From: Limimaricola cinnabarinus
GTDB lineage: Bacteria; Pseudomonadota; Alphaproteobacteria; Rhodobacterales; Rhodobacteraceae
DNA length: 64,000 bases
Direction of reading: 5' to 3'
Assembly: GCF_002723615.1 (NCBI RefSeq)
Contig: NZ_KZ304951.1
Coordinates: 269,344-333,343, forward strand
Shown: positions 56,003 through 64,000 of the stretch, piece by piece
Layout of the letters: every line of letters begins with the position of its first letter
How positions within the stretch are numbered: the stretch's first letter is position 1
The notes under the pieces: model-generated
The model's database searches: none
What the model was told of the DNA's origin: nothing
Seen by the model: the letters and a program-made list of their open reading frames with translations, nothing else
Position numbers and translations under genes: made by a program

Positions 56003-57604
56003 TCAGGTGCCGTTGGCGCGCAGGAAGCCCACGAGCTGCGCGGTGGAGCCATCCTTGCCATCGGCGCTCTCTTCTCCGTCGACGATCGGCTGCAGCGCCG
56101 TGGCCAGCTCCTTGCCCAGCTCCACGCCCCACTGATCGTAGGAGTTGATGCCCAGAACTGCGCCCTCGACGAAGACCCGGTGCTCGTAGAGCGCGATGAT
56201 CTTGCCCAGCGTCTCGGGATCGAGCTTCGGATAGGCCAGCGTGGTCGAGGGGCGGTTGCCGGGGAAGACGCGGTGCCTGGCCTGCCGCTCCAGCTCGTCG
56301 CCCTCGAACTTGCCCGCGACCTTCTCGCGCGCCTCGTCGAGATCGCGGCCCTTCATCAGCGCCTCGGACTGCGCGAGGCAGTTGGCGATGAGCAGCCGGT
56401 GCTGGTGCTCCAGCCCCTCCTCGTGGCCCTCGGCCGCAACGAGGAACTCGCACGGCACGACCCGCGTGCCCTGGTGGATCAGCTGGTAGAAGGCGTGCTG
56501 GCCATTGGTGCCCGGCTCGCCCCAGACCACGGGGCCGCTCTCATAGGGCAGCTCTTCGCCATCCATCGAGACGCGCTTGCCGTTGCTCTCCATCTCCAGC
56601 TGCTGGAGATAGGCGGGCAGCCGCGCGAGGCGGTTGTCATAGGGCAGCACCGCACGGGTGGCGTGGCCCAGAACCTGATTGTGCCACATGCCCACCAGCG
56701 CCAGCATGGCGGGCATGTTCTGCTGCCAGGGTGCTGCGCGGAAATGCCGGTCCATCGCCTCGCCGCCGCGCAGGAAGGCGCGGAACGCCTCCGGCCCGAT
56801 CGCGATCATCAGCGACAGGCCGATCGGCCCCCACATCGAGTAGCGCCCGCCGACCCAATCCTCGAAGCCGAAGACCCGCTCGGGCGCGATGCCGAAATCG
56901 GCGGTCTTGTCTGCGGCGGTCGAGAGCGCGGCGAACTGCGCGCCGGTATCCGAGACCGCCTGCCCCATCCACGCCTTGGCGGTGCGGGCATTGGTCATCG
57001 TCTCGATGGTGGTGAAGGTCTTGGAGGCGACGATCACCAGCGTCGTCTCGGGGTCGCAGGAGGCCAGCACATCGGCGATGTCGGCCGGATCGACGTTGGA
57101 GACGAAATGGCAGCGCGGCCCGTCGTGATAGGGGGCAAGCGCCGTCGCGGCCATGGCCGGGCCGAGATCGGAGCCGCCGATGCCGATATTGACCACATCG
57201 GTGATCGCGCCGCCCTGCCCGGTGAATGCGCCCGAGCGCACCTTGCGGGCGAAATCTTCCATGCGCCCCAGCGTGTCGAGCACGCCGGGCATGACATCCT
57301 GCCTCTCGACCGTCACCGCCCCGCCATCGAGATTGCGCAGCGCGGTGTGCAGCACGGCGCGGCCCTCGGTCTCGTTGATCGGCGCGCCGGAGAACATCGC
57401 CTCCCGGCGGCCTGCCACATCGGCCTTGTCGAGCAGCGCGATCAGCGCGTCGCGCGTCGGCGCGTCGATATTGGTCTTGGCATAGTCGAACAGCATGCCC
57501 AGCGCGCTGACCGAGAAATCGCGCGCGCGGCCGGCATCCTCGAACAGCGTCTCGATGCGGCGCTCGGCCACGGAATCGGCCCGGCTCTTCAGATCATCCC
57601 ACAT
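56003..57604 (-). CDS. pgi: Glucose-6-phosphate isomerase
   Basis: The 533-residue enzyme interconverts glucose-6-P and fructose-6-P. Signature 1 is near GEPGTNGQHAFYQLIHQGT (with the catalytic His), and signature 2 is GINSYDQWGVELGKELA with the active Lys. Phosphate-binding VNIGIGGSDLGPAM and VASKTFTTIET are present. It is the last of zwf-pgl-pgi, 3 bp after pgl. In organisms using Entner-Doudoroff, it returns fructose-6-P to glucose-6-P. Confidence 0.96.
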   Translation of the reverse strand: MWDDLKSRADSVAERRIETLFEDAGRARDFSVSALGMLFDYAKTNIDAPTRDALIALLDKADVAGRREAMFSGAPINETEGRAVLHTALRNLDGGAVTVERQDVMPGVLDTLGRMEDFARKVRSGAFTGQGGAITDVVNIGIGGSDLGPAMAATALAPYHDGPRCHFVSNVDPADIADVLASCDPETTLVIVASKTFTTIETMTNARTAKAWMGQAVSDTGAQFAALSTAADKTADFGIAPERVFGFEDWVGGRYSMWGPIGLSLMIAIGPEAFRAFLRGGEAMDRHFRAAPWQQNMPAMLALVGMWHNQVLGHATRAVLPYDNRLARLPAYLQQLEMESNGKRVSMDGEELPYESGPVVWGEPGTNGQHAFYQLIHQGTRVVPCEFLVAAEGHEEGLEHQHRLLIANCLAQSEALMKGRDLDEAREKVAGKFEGDELERQARHRVFPGNRPSTTLAYPKLDPETLGKIIALYEHRVFVEGAVLGINSYDQWGVELGKELATALQPIVDGEESADGKDGSTAQLVGFLRANGT

Positions 57605-57607
57605 GTC

Positions 57608-58279
57608 TCAGCTCTCCGCCCAATGCACCGTCGCCCCCTTGAGAACCGCCGCCACAGGCGCCTCCTCGGGGCTCAGGCTCTGGGCCTTTTCCAATGCGGC
57701 GCGCTTTTCGGCGCCGATGATGACGATATGACGGCGCATCGAATCCTGAAGCACCTTGGCCGACAGGGTGATGCGCGGCTCGGGCGCGCCCGGCGCGCGC
57801 ATGGCCACCAGCGTTTCGTCGCCGTTGAGCGCCGCATCGAGGCGATCGGCGCCCGGAAAGATCGAGGCGGTGTGCATGTCCGCGCCCATGCCCAAAAGCA
57901 CCACCGATAGCGGCAGATGCGGCGCGAGTTGCGCCTGCAACTCGTCGAGCTTCTCCTCGGGGCACTCGGCCTCGGCATAGAGCGGCAGGTAATGCGCACG
58001 CGCCGCCTCGCCGGTGAACAGCCGCCGCTTGAGCAGGCCGGTGTTCGAACGCTCGGAGCTTTCGGGCACCCAGCGCTCGTCGGTGAGCATCACATGCACC
58101 TTGTCCCAGTCGAGCGAGATGGCCGAGAGCGTGTCGAAGACCGGCCCCGGCGTGGTGCCGCCGGGCACCGCGAGGCTGGCGCGGCCATCCGCGGCGATCG
58201 CCGCGCGCAGCTCGCTCGCCAGCCGGTCGGCGAGATCGATCATCATCATCTCGGAGTCGGCGTATTCGACGAATTCCAT
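57608..58279 (-). CDS. pgl: 6-phosphogluconolactonase
   Basis: This 223-residue NagB-fold lactonase hydrolyses 6-phosphogluconolactone to 6-phosphogluconate. Visible are SLAVPGGTTPGPVFDTL (about 34-50), VHVMLTDERWVPESSERSN (about 60-78), and LLGMGADMHTASIFPG (about 125-140). It lies between zwf and pgi on the minus strand. Confidence 0.94.
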   Translation of the reverse strand: MEFVEYADSEMMMIDLADRLASELRAAIAADGRASLAVPGGTTPGPVFDTLSAISLDWDKVHVMLTDERWVPESSERSNTGLLKRRLFTGEAARAHYLPLYAEAECPEEKLDELQAQLAPHLPLSVVLLGMGADMHTASIFPGADRLDAALNGDETLVAMRAPGAPEPRITLSAKVLQDSMRRHIVIIGAEKRAALEKAQSLSPEEAPVAAVLKGATVHWAES

Positions 58280-58336
58280 GCCGTCGGTTCCTTTCGGTTT
58301 CGTGTTCCGGTCGCGCCGCGGGGGGCGGGCGCGATC

Positions 58337-59788
58337 TCAGCCCTTGATCTCGCGCCAGCGCCGCCCGTCGCGGTGCATCAGCATCATCGCATCCTCCGGC
58401 CCCGCGGTTCCGGCCTCGTAGAGCTTGGGCACGTCGTTGCGCGCCTCCCAGCCCTCGATGATCGGGTCGGTCCAGGCCCAGGCCGCCTCGACCTCGTCGC
58501 CGCGCATGAACAGCGTCTGGTTGCCGCGGATCACGTCCATGATCAGCCGCTCATAGGCGTCGGGCGCCTCCTGGTCGGGGCCGAGCGCATCGGCAAAGGT
58601 CATGTCGAGCGGCACATCCACGAGCCGCATGCCCCCCGGCCCCGGCTCCTTTATCGTCACCTGCAGATCCATCCCCTCGTTCGGCTGCAGCTGGATCGAC
58701 AGGATGTTGCGGTGCCGGGCGGTGTCGCCCTCGAAGATCGAATGGCCGAGATCCTTGAACACCACCGCGATCTCGGAAGAGCGCGCCTTCATGCGCTTGC
58801 CGGTGCGGATGTAGAACGGCACCTTGGCCCAGCGCCAATTGGCGATGTGGCATTTGAGCGCGAGAAAGCTCTCGGTGAAGCTGCGCGGATTCTCGGCATC
58901 CTCGCGGTAGCTCGGCCCGTCCTGCGAGGCCTCGTATTGCCCGCGCACGACCTGGTGCGGCTCCACCGGCTGCAACGCGCGGATCACCTTGAGCTTCTCG
59001 TCGCGCACCGTGTCGGCGTCATAGGTCGAGGGCGGCTCCATCGCGATCAGGCACAAAAGCTGCATCAGGTGGTTCTGCACCATGTCGCGCATCGCGCCCG
59101 ACTTGTCGTAGTAGCTGCCGCGCCCGGTGACACCGACGGTCTCGGCCACGGTGATCTGGATGTGATCGATGTAATGCGAATTCCACAGCGGCTCGAACAG
59201 CACGTTGCCGAAGCGGGTGGCCATCAGGTTCTGGACCGTTTCCTTGCCGAGGTAATGATCGATCCGGTAGATCTGGCTCTCGTCGAAATGCTCGGCCAGC
59301 GTCGCGTTGAGCGCCTTGGCGGAGGCAAGGTCGCGGCCGAAGGGCTTTTCCACCACGATCCGGCTTTCGCCGTCGGCGATGCGATGCTCGTGCAGCCGCT
59401 CGGCCAGCGCGCCGAAGAGCGAGGGCGCGACCGAGAAGTAGAAGGCGCGCACGACGCCGTCGCGCATCAGGTCGCGCAGCTGCTTCCAGCCGCCCTCGCC
59501 CATGGCGTCGATGGCGACGTAATGCAGCCGTTCGAGGAAGGCGTCGATGCCGTCGGCATCCTCCTTTTCCTCGGAGCCGAACTCGGCGATCGCCTCGCGG
59601 ATCATCTGCCGGTAGCCCGCATCGTCCATCTCCGAGCGCGCGGCGCCGATGACGCGGGCCTCGGCGGGCAGCTGGCCCGAGCGGAAGCGGCGGAACAGGC
59701 CCGGCAGGATCTTGCGTCGCGCAAGATCGCCGGTACCGCCGAAGATGACGAGGTCGAAATTGTCGACCGGAATGACGCGCGATACCAT
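58337..59788 (-). CDS. zwf: Glucose-6-phosphate 1-dehydrogenase
   Basis: The 483-residue NADP-dependent enzyme starts the Entner-Doudoroff/pentose-phosphate branch. The coenzyme loop IFGGTGDLARRKILPGLF is at about 14-31, the substrate signature RIDHYLGKETVQNLM near 178, and VEKPFGRDL near 145. It heads the operon zwf-pgl-pgi. A perfect LacI-type palindrome lies 36 bp before the ATG. Confidence 0.96.
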   Translation of the reverse strand: MVSRVIPVDNFDLVIFGGTGDLARRKILPGLFRRFRSGQLPAEARVIGAARSEMDDAGYRQMIREAIAEFGSEEKEDADGIDAFLERLHYVAIDAMGEGGWKQLRDLMRDGVVRAFYFSVAPSLFGALAERLHEHRIADGESRIVVEKPFGRDLASAKALNATLAEHFDESQIYRIDHYLGKETVQNLMATRFGNVLFEPLWNSHYIDHIQITVAETVGVTGRGSYYDKSGAMRDMVQNHLMQLLCLIAMEPPSTYDADTVRDEKLKVIRALQPVEPHQVVRGQYEASQDGPSYREDAENPRSFTESFLALKCHIANWRWAKVPFYIRTGKRMKARSSEIAVVFKDLGHSIFEGDTARHRNILSIQLQPNEGMDLQVTIKEPGPGGMRLVDVPLDMTFADALGPDQEAPDAYERLIMDVIRGNQTLFMRGDEVEAAWAWTDPIIEGWEARNDVPKLYEAGTAGPEDAMMLMHRDGRRWREIKG

Positions 59789-59823
59789 GGCTGTCTCCGT
59801 CTGGGCGGCCCCAAAAGCCGCCA

Positions 59824-59835
59824 GTTAGCGCTAAC
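59824..59835. promoter_or_regulatory. LacI-type palindrome upstream of zwf
   Basis: GTTAGCGCTAAC is a perfect 12-bp palindrome with the AGCGCT core of LacI-family operators, 36 bp from the zwf start. It differs from the agl operator (AAAGCGCTTT) in the flanks, so a different LacI paralogue not present here probably binds it. Confidence 0.7.
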
Positions 59836-59925
59836 GCCGCCCTCATAACGACGTGTTTCGCCGCAGTCTAGGCATCGCCAGCCGAGCCGCAACCCGATCC
59901 CCGAGGCCGCGCAACCAACGCGCGA

Positions 59926-60510
59926 TCAGGCTTCGAGTTCGGCGTCCCAATAGAGGAAATCGACCCAGCTGTCATGCAGGTGGTTGGGCGGAAAGCTGCG
60001 CCCGCGGTCGCGCAATTCTTCGGCGCCGGGGCGGCGCGGCGCGCGGCGCAGGCTCAGCCCCGAGCGGCGCAGGCTCTTGGAGCCTTTGCGCAGATTGCAC
60101 GGTGCGCAAGCCGCGACGACATTCTCCCAGCTCGTCACCCCGCCACGGGCGCGCGGGATCACGTGGTCGAAGGTCAGATCGCCCTTCGAGCCGCAATACT
60201 GGCAGCGGAAACCATCCCTCAGAAAAAGATTGAAGCGCGTGAAAGCCACGCGCTTCTGAGGTCTTACATAATCTCTGAGAACCACCACCGAGGGTATTCG
60301 GATCACCGTGGAGGGCGAATGCACCTCCGCCTCGTATTCGGCGACGATGTCGACCCGGTCGAGAAACACCGCCTTCACCGCCTCCTGCCAGGGCCAGAGC
60401 GACAGCGGATAATAGGACAAGGGGCGGTAATCGGCGTTGAGCACCAGCGCGGGATGCTGCCTGAGCCCCACCGGATCGCGTACGAATTCGGTTCTGAAGT
60501 CGCCTTGCAT
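59926..60510 (-). CDS. HNH endonuclease family protein
   Basis: This 194-residue protein has a C-terminal HNH domain: zinc cysteines CQYC (103-106) and a second CAPC pair near 135, catalytic DHVIPRARGG with Asp115-His116, and NVVAACAPCN. The conserved N-terminal VLNADYRPLSYYPLSLWPW is the form common as a housekeeping-like single-copy gene in alphaproteobacteria. Its cellular job is not established. It starts at ATG 60510. The upstream continuation of the frame is not supported. Confidence 0.88.
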   Translation of the reverse strand: MQGDFRTEFVRDPVGLRQHPALVLNADYRPLSYYPLSLWPWQEAVKAVFLDRVDIVAEYEAEVHSPSTVIRIPSVVVLRDYVRPQKRVAFTRFNLFLRDGFRCQYCGSKGDLTFDHVIPRARGGVTSWENVVAACAPCNLRKGSKSLRRSGLSLRRAPRRPGAEELRDRGRSFPPNHLHDSWVDFLYWDAELEA

Positions 60511-60691
60511 TGTTGAGTCCGTCCTCGCTCTCGCAGCCCTATCCGGACGACCAGAGCGGGAGCCCCGCTCCTGCCGTACATCGACTATATCTGGCGGCGA
60601 GAAGCTGGCAAGTGCCAAGGTCGTGTCCCCGCCACGTCGAAGATGACAGCGGCGGATGACACCGGGATGACGGCTGCGGCGGGCGGTGCGC

Positions 60692-61363
60692 TCAGCGGGT
60701 GATGCCGAGGCGCTCGCGCATGAAGGCCAGCGCCACTTCGAGCCCGTCGGGTGCGATGCCATGCGCGGTGCCCTTCATCACATGGGCATAAAGATCGGTC
60801 CAGCCCGCCTCCTGCAGCGCCTGCGCCGCCTCGGGGAGCGATTGCGGCGGCACCACCTCGTCCATGTCGCCATGCACCAGCAGGATCGGCAGGCGGTTCT
60901 GCACCTCGTCGGCCAGAAGCTCGGGCTCCAAAAGCCGCCCCGAAAAGGCCACGAGCCCCGCGACCGGGTCCTCGCGGCGCGGCAGCACGTGCAGCGCCAT
61001 CATCGTGCCTTGGGAAAAGCCCACCACCATCACCTGCTCGGGCAGCAGGTCCTCGTCGACCATGACGCCGTCGAGAAAGGCGTTGAGATCGTCGGCGGCG
61101 CGCTGGAGCCCCTGACGGCTCTCCTCCTCGCTCGACCCGTCGATCCAGGGAATCGGAAACCACTGAAAGCCCATCGGCGCGCCGATGCAGGCCTCGGGCG
61201 CGTCGGGGGCGAGAAACAGCGTGTCGGGCATGTGCTCGGCCAAGGGCTCGGCGAGGCTCAGCAGATCGGCACCATTGGCGCCATAGCCATGCAGGAAGAT
61301 CACCGCCGAGCGCAACTCGCCGCTCTGCGGCTCCACCCGGCCCGATTGCAATGCGCGCGTCAT
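60692..61363 (-). CDS. Phospholipase/carboxylesterase (alpha/beta hydrolase, YpfH-like)
   Basis: The 223-residue serine esterase starts at ATG 61363 after GGAAGGA. Early SAVIFLHGYGANGADLL holds the oxyanion region; nucleophile GFSQGTMMAL (Ser near 118), Asp in VHGDMDEVVPP, and His in GTAHGIAPDGL complete the triad. The family includes lysophospholipases and acyl-protein thioesterases. The native substrate is not known. It overlaps the upstream glycosylase gene stop by 4 bp. Confidence 0.9.
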   Translation of the reverse strand: MTRALQSGRVEPQSGELRSAVIFLHGYGANGADLLSLAEPLAEHMPDTLFLAPDAPEACIGAPMGFQWFPIPWIDGSSEEESRQGLQRAADDLNAFLDGVMVDEDLLPEQVMVVGFSQGTMMALHVLPRREDPVAGLVAFSGRLLEPELLADEVQNRLPILLVHGDMDEVVPPQSLPEAAQALQEAGWTDLYAHVMKGTAHGIAPDGLEVALAFMRERLGITR

Positions 61364-61989
61364 AGGATTCCTTCCCTGCCCTTCACGTGGTGGTAGTATT
61401 CCCACAAGCCGCGTGCCGCAACCGCGCGCCAGGGCGACCATTGCCGCGCGATCTCGCGCAAGGCCCGCTCCTTGGGCCGCTCCTCCAGCCCCAGCAGATG
61501 CCGCGCCCCTTCCTGCAAGGCCAGATCACCGGGGGCGAAGACATCCGCCCGGCCCAGCGCGAACATGGCGTATATCTCGGCCGTCCAGACGCCGATGCCG
61601 GTCACGGCGGTCAGGGTCGAGACGACCTCGTCGGTGGGGGCGTCGCGCAGGCGCTCGAAATCGATGCCGGAGGCCGCGAGCGCGCGCAGGTAGCGCATCT
61701 TCTGACGGCTGAGCCCGCAGGCGCGCAAGGCCTCGTCATCGGCGCTTGCGATGGTTTCGGCGCGCATCAGGTCGGCCGCCTCCAGCCGCCCGCGGATCGC
61801 GCGGGCCGAGGCGGTGGAGACCTGCTGGCTGACGATGGCCGAGCAAAGCTGGCCGAAGCCGTCGGGCGTGCGGCGCAGCGGCAGCGGGCCGGTGATCTCC
61901 AGCAGCCGCGCGAAATGGTCGGTGTTCTGTGCCAGCCACGCCGCGCCTTCGGCGACGTGGTCCTCATGGGTGATGATGCGTTCGCTCAC
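61360..61989 (-). CDS. DNA-3-methyladenine glycosylase II, AlkA-like
   Basis: This 209-residue HhH-GPD glycosylase removes alkylated bases. The helix-hairpin-helix lies about 128-150 (LTAVTGIGVWTAEIYAMFAL), and the catalytic Asp is in PGDLALQEG about 20 residues later. LCSAIVSQQVSTASA is the family's N-terminal core. It lacks AlkA's extra N-terminal domain, as usual for the short type. It overlaps its neighbours cobK and the esterase by 4 bp each. Confidence 0.92.
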   Translation of the reverse strand: MSERIITHEDHVAEGAAWLAQNTDHFARLLEITGPLPLRRTPDGFGQLCSAIVSQQVSTASARAIRGRLEAADLMRAETIASADDEALRACGLSRQKMRYLRALAASGIDFERLRDAPTDEVVSTLTAVTGIGVWTAEIYAMFALGRADVFAPGDLALQEGARHLLGLEERPKERALREIARQWSPWRAVAARGLWEYYHHVKGREGIL

Positions 61990-62717
61990 AAATTCTCCGC
62001 CCAGTTCAATGCCGCCTCCACCGTTTCGACCATGCGCGCGCCTTCGGGCAGCGGCGGCCGGTCGAGCAGCACGACCTTCAGCCCCAGCGCGCGCGCCGCG
62101 TCGAGCTTGGCGCGCCCGTCCTCACCACCCGAATCCTTGGTCGCCAGCACGTCGACGCCCAGAAGCGAGAACAGCGCCGTTTCGTCATCCACCGAAAAGG
62201 GCGGGCGCGAGACGACCCAATCGCCGTTCTCATGGGGAAACGGCCCCGGCGCCGGATCGATCCGGCGGCACAGCACGCGGCGGCCCTCCAGCCCGGTGAA
62301 GGCCTCGAGCCGCTGCGGTCCCGTGGCCAGGAACACGGTAGCGCCGCGCGGCACGTGATCCGCGAGATCGGCCTCGCGCGCGATCCGCGTCCAATCATCC
62401 CCCGGGCCGGGCTGCCAGCCGCGGCGGCGGAGGATCACATGCGGCAGGCCGTCCTCGGCGCAGATCCGGGCGGTGCGCTCCGTGATGGCCTCCGCAAAGG
62501 GATGCGTGGCGTCGATCACCGCCTCGATGCCCTGCGCCGCCACTGTCTCGCGGAACCCTTGCGCGCCGCCGAAGCCGCCCGTGTGCAGCGGCACGCCTGC
62601 CTCCAGCGGCCGCCGCGTGCGCCCGGCGAGCGAGGCCAGCACCGGGATGGCGCGCGCCGCCAGACCGGCGGCGATCTCGCGCCCCTCGCGCGTGCCGGCG
62701 AGCACCAGCACCGTCAC
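61986..62717 (-). CDS. cobK: Precorrin-6A reductase
   Basis: The 243-residue NADPH-dependent reductase of corrin-ring synthesis begins MTVLVLAGTREGREIAAGLA (the dinucleotide-like motif). VIDATHPFAEAITERTARIC (about 71-90) and the late TKDSGGEDGRAKLDAA are diagnostic of CobK/CbiJ. It overlaps the stop of cbiD by ATGA and the start of the glycosylase gene. The repair gene is therefore embedded in the cobalamin transcript. Confidence 0.94.
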   Translation of the reverse strand: MTVLVLAGTREGREIAAGLAARAIPVLASLAGRTRRPLEAGVPLHTGGFGGAQGFRETVAAQGIEAVIDATHPFAEAITERTARICAEDGLPHVILRRRGWQPGPGDDWTRIAREADLADHVPRGATVFLATGPQRLEAFTGLEGRRVLCRRIDPAPGPFPHENGDWVVSRPPFSVDDETALFSLLGVDVLATKDSGGEDGRAKLDAARALGLKVVLLDRPPLPEGARMVETVEAALNWAENL

Positions 62718-63763
62718 GAGGCGCGCCCCAGTATCGCGCCCGCCCGGTCAATCACCACCACGTCGAAAGCGATGGGGCTGCCATCCTGCGCCGTGCCGAA
62801 GCGTTCAGCCAGCCGCGCCAGCGCCGCTCGGGCCACGCGCTGCCCCAGATCGGGGGCCATGCGGGACGCTTCCAGCGCCGTGTTGGCCCCTGCGATGCCG
62901 GGCAGGCCCGCGAGATCGGCCAATGCCTCGAAATCGATCTGTGAGCGCGCCGAATGCAGATCCACCGCGCCCTGCGCCAGCTTGGTGATCTTGCCGATGC
63001 CGCCGCCGATGGTGACGCGCGGCACCGGGTGCTTGGCGAGGTATTTCAGCATCCCGCCCGCGAAATCGCCCATGTCGAGCATCGCGTGATCGGGCAGGCC
63101 GTAGAGCCCCTGCACAACCCTCTCCGACGTCGCCCCGGTGCAGCCCGCGACATGGCCCAGCCCCGCTGCGCGCGCCACGTCGACGCCGCGATGGATCGAG
63201 GCGATCCAGGCGGCGCAGGAAAAGGGGCGCACGATGCCGGTGGTGCCGAGGATGGAGATGCCTCCCGTTATCCCCAGCCGGGGGTTCCATGTCTTTCCCG
63301 CCAGCGCCGCGCCGCCTGGCACGGAGATGGTGATCTCCACATCCGGCGCGCGGGCGAGATCGGCGGCGATCTCGGCCACCACCTCCTCCATCATGGCGCG
63401 CGGCACCGGGTTGATCGCGGGCTCGCCCGCCGGGATCGGCAGGCCGGGTTTGGTCACCATGCCCACGCCCTCGCCCGCGCGAAAGGTCACGCCGCCCGCG
63501 CCCGCCCGCACTCGCGCCACGATCAGCGCGCCATGCGTCACGTCCGGGTCGTCGCCCGCATCCTTGACGATCCCCGCCTCGGCCCAGCCCGGTCCTTCGT
63601 CGCGATGGGTTACCGCGAAGACCGGCGTCTCACCGCGCGGCAGGGTGATCGAGACCTCGCTTGGCCAGTCGCCCCCCCACAGCCGCAGAAGCGCCGCCCG
63701 CGTCGCGGCGGCGGCGCAGGCGCCGGTGGTCCAGCCGCGGCGAAGGGGGGCGGAATTGCTCAT
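62714..63763 (-). CDS. cbiD: Cobalt-precorrin-5B C1-methyltransferase
   Basis: This 349-residue CbiD-type enzyme methylates C1 in corrin synthesis. N-terminal RRGWTTGACAAAATRAAL is diagnostic; GDDPDVTHGALIVARV, GITGGISILGTTGIVRPFS, and GGIGKITKLAQG are conserved. CbiD is usually linked to the anaerobic route, while CobK is shared; its occurrence with aerobic-route genes is seen in some alphaproteobacteria. It diverges from cobA by 82 bp, in which no cobalamin riboswitch is seen. Confidence 0.93.
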   Translation of the reverse strand: MSNSAPLRRGWTTGACAAAATRAALLRLWGGDWPSEVSITLPRGETPVFAVTHRDEGPGWAEAGIVKDAGDDPDVTHGALIVARVRAGAGGVTFRAGEGVGMVTKPGLPIPAGEPAINPVPRAMMEEVVAEIAADLARAPDVEITISVPGGAALAGKTWNPRLGITGGISILGTTGIVRPFSCAAWIASIHRGVDVARAAGLGHVAGCTGATSERVVQGLYGLPDHAMLDMGDFAGGMLKYLAKHPVPRVTIGGGIGKITKLAQGAVDLHSARSQIDFEALADLAGLPGIAGANTALEASRMAPDLGQRVARAALARLAERFGTAQDGSPIAFDVVVIDRAGAILGRAS

Positions 63764-63845
63764 GGGGCGACATTAGGCGCGCTGTGCGCGGGTGGAAAGC
63801 GCATCCGGGGTTTCCTCGCGCCCGGCGCGCGGCAATAACGAGGCC

Positions 63846-64000
63846 ATGACCGACTCGATCTCCCTTCCCGCCCATCATTGGCCCGCTCTCGAACCCGGCT
63901 GGGTCTGGCTGTGCGGCGCGGGGCCCGGCGATCCGGGCCTGCTCACGCTGCACGCGCTCAACGCGCTCAGGCAGGCCGACGTGATCGTCTATGACGCGCT
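63846..64000 (+). CDS. cobA: Uroporphyrinogen-III C-methyltransferase, 5' end only
   Basis: The first 51 codons are in the window; the gene runs off the right edge. [20 protein letters not shown] is the AdoMet P-loop GxGPGDxxLLT of SUMT enzymes, followed by [12 protein letters not shown]. The enzyme makes precorrin-2 from uroporphyrinogen III. It diverges from cbiD. Partial length prevents telling a stand-alone CobA from a CysG fusion, though the N-terminus starts directly with the SUMT fold. Confidence 0.9.
   Translation, partial: MTDSISLPAHHWPALEPGWVWLCGAGPGDPGLLTLHALNALRQADVIVYDA

Noticed and set aside
55958-57910. 650-residue open frame on the plus strand opposite pgi
   Set aside because: It is antisense to pgi and pgl, with composition typical of a shadow frame. 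The minus-strand genes have clear active sites.
57917-59848. 643-residue open frame on the plus strand opposite zwf
   Set aside because: It is antisense to zwf and pgl; no domain is recognisable.
63764-63845. Cobalamin riboswitch between cbiD and cobA
   Set aside because: The gap is only 82 bp and I see no B12-box-like conserved segment; a full riboswitch would not fit.

Overview
The window looks like chromosome of an alphaproteobacterium of the order Rhodobacterales (Roseobacter/Rhodobacter/Paracoccus relatives). Supporting signs are the very high GC and GC3 from about 4.2 kb onward, a CckA hybrid kinase, an aglE-F-G-A-K alpha-glucoside operon with LacI-type AglR, a SqrR/BigR-type persulfide sensor, an Entner-Doudoroff zwf-pgl-pgi operon, and parts of a split B12-dependent methionine synthase with its activator. 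This is inferred from gene content and protein sequence; no database was searched.

Layout. (1) 1-4.17 kb, minus strand, visibly less GC-rich and probably acquired: the 5' end of a type III restriction subunit, its Mod methyltransferase, and an uncharacterised protein combining a winged-helix-like region with a family-A-polymerase-like palm. Behind these lies a 500-bp non-coding stretch with three CACTATAGGAC-like repeats. (2) 4.17-6.6 kb: an MDR oxidoreductase and a divergent TetR regulator around a large inverted repeat, then the wreck of an AraC-type regulator. (3) 6.6-13.8 kb: a periplasmic/copper block with an L,D-transpeptidase, an ion-channel protein, CsoR, a DUF305 protein, a Tat-exported multicopper oxidase, three c-type cytochromes (one frameshifted at its anchor) and two small His/Cys proteins that look like relatives. 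(4) 14.0-21.4 kb: a reactive-sulfur block with an MBL-rhodanese, a DUF442-like phosphatase, a SqrR-like repressor, two YeeE/YedE transporters, a second persulfide-dioxygenase-like MBL protein, SulP, and a second multicopper oxidase whose start overlaps the sulP stop. (5) 21.4-26.4 kb: a 786-bp gene-free stretch, a polar amino-acid ABC transporter, a DUF808 membrane protein and a PIG-L-like protein with altered metal ligands. (6) 26.4-31.8 kb: a tight biotin operon bioB-F-D-A-G-C. (7) 32-37.4 kb: a DMT transporter, RlmE, an operon (virulence-factor-like protein, MetF-like reductase, pterin-binding MetH part), and Ppx/GppA. (8) 37.5-47.7 kb: the agl regulon with AglR, GH1 beta-glucosidase and glucokinase. 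(9) 47.8-55.3 kb: cckA, an rsmB-like methyltransferase, guaB, and the ASKHA/DUF4445 corrinoid activator. (10) 55.4-59.8 kb: tRNA-Gly(CCC), a RidA protein, and zwf-pgl-pgi. (11) 59.9-64 kb: an HNH endonuclease, an esterase, an AlkA-like glycosylase, cobK, cbiD, and the start of divergent cobA.

How the parts fit. Alpha- and beta-glucosides taken up and hydrolysed by the agl/GH1 genes feed glucokinase and then Zwf/Pgl. Both sugar loci carry LacI-type palindromes. Cobalamin genes at the right edge would supply the cofactor used by the split MetH parts and serviced by the DUF4445 activator. The copper and sulfur blocks are adjacent, and the last sulfur gene is translationally linked to a multicopper oxidase, which suggests joint handling of copper and sulfane sulfur in the periplasm.
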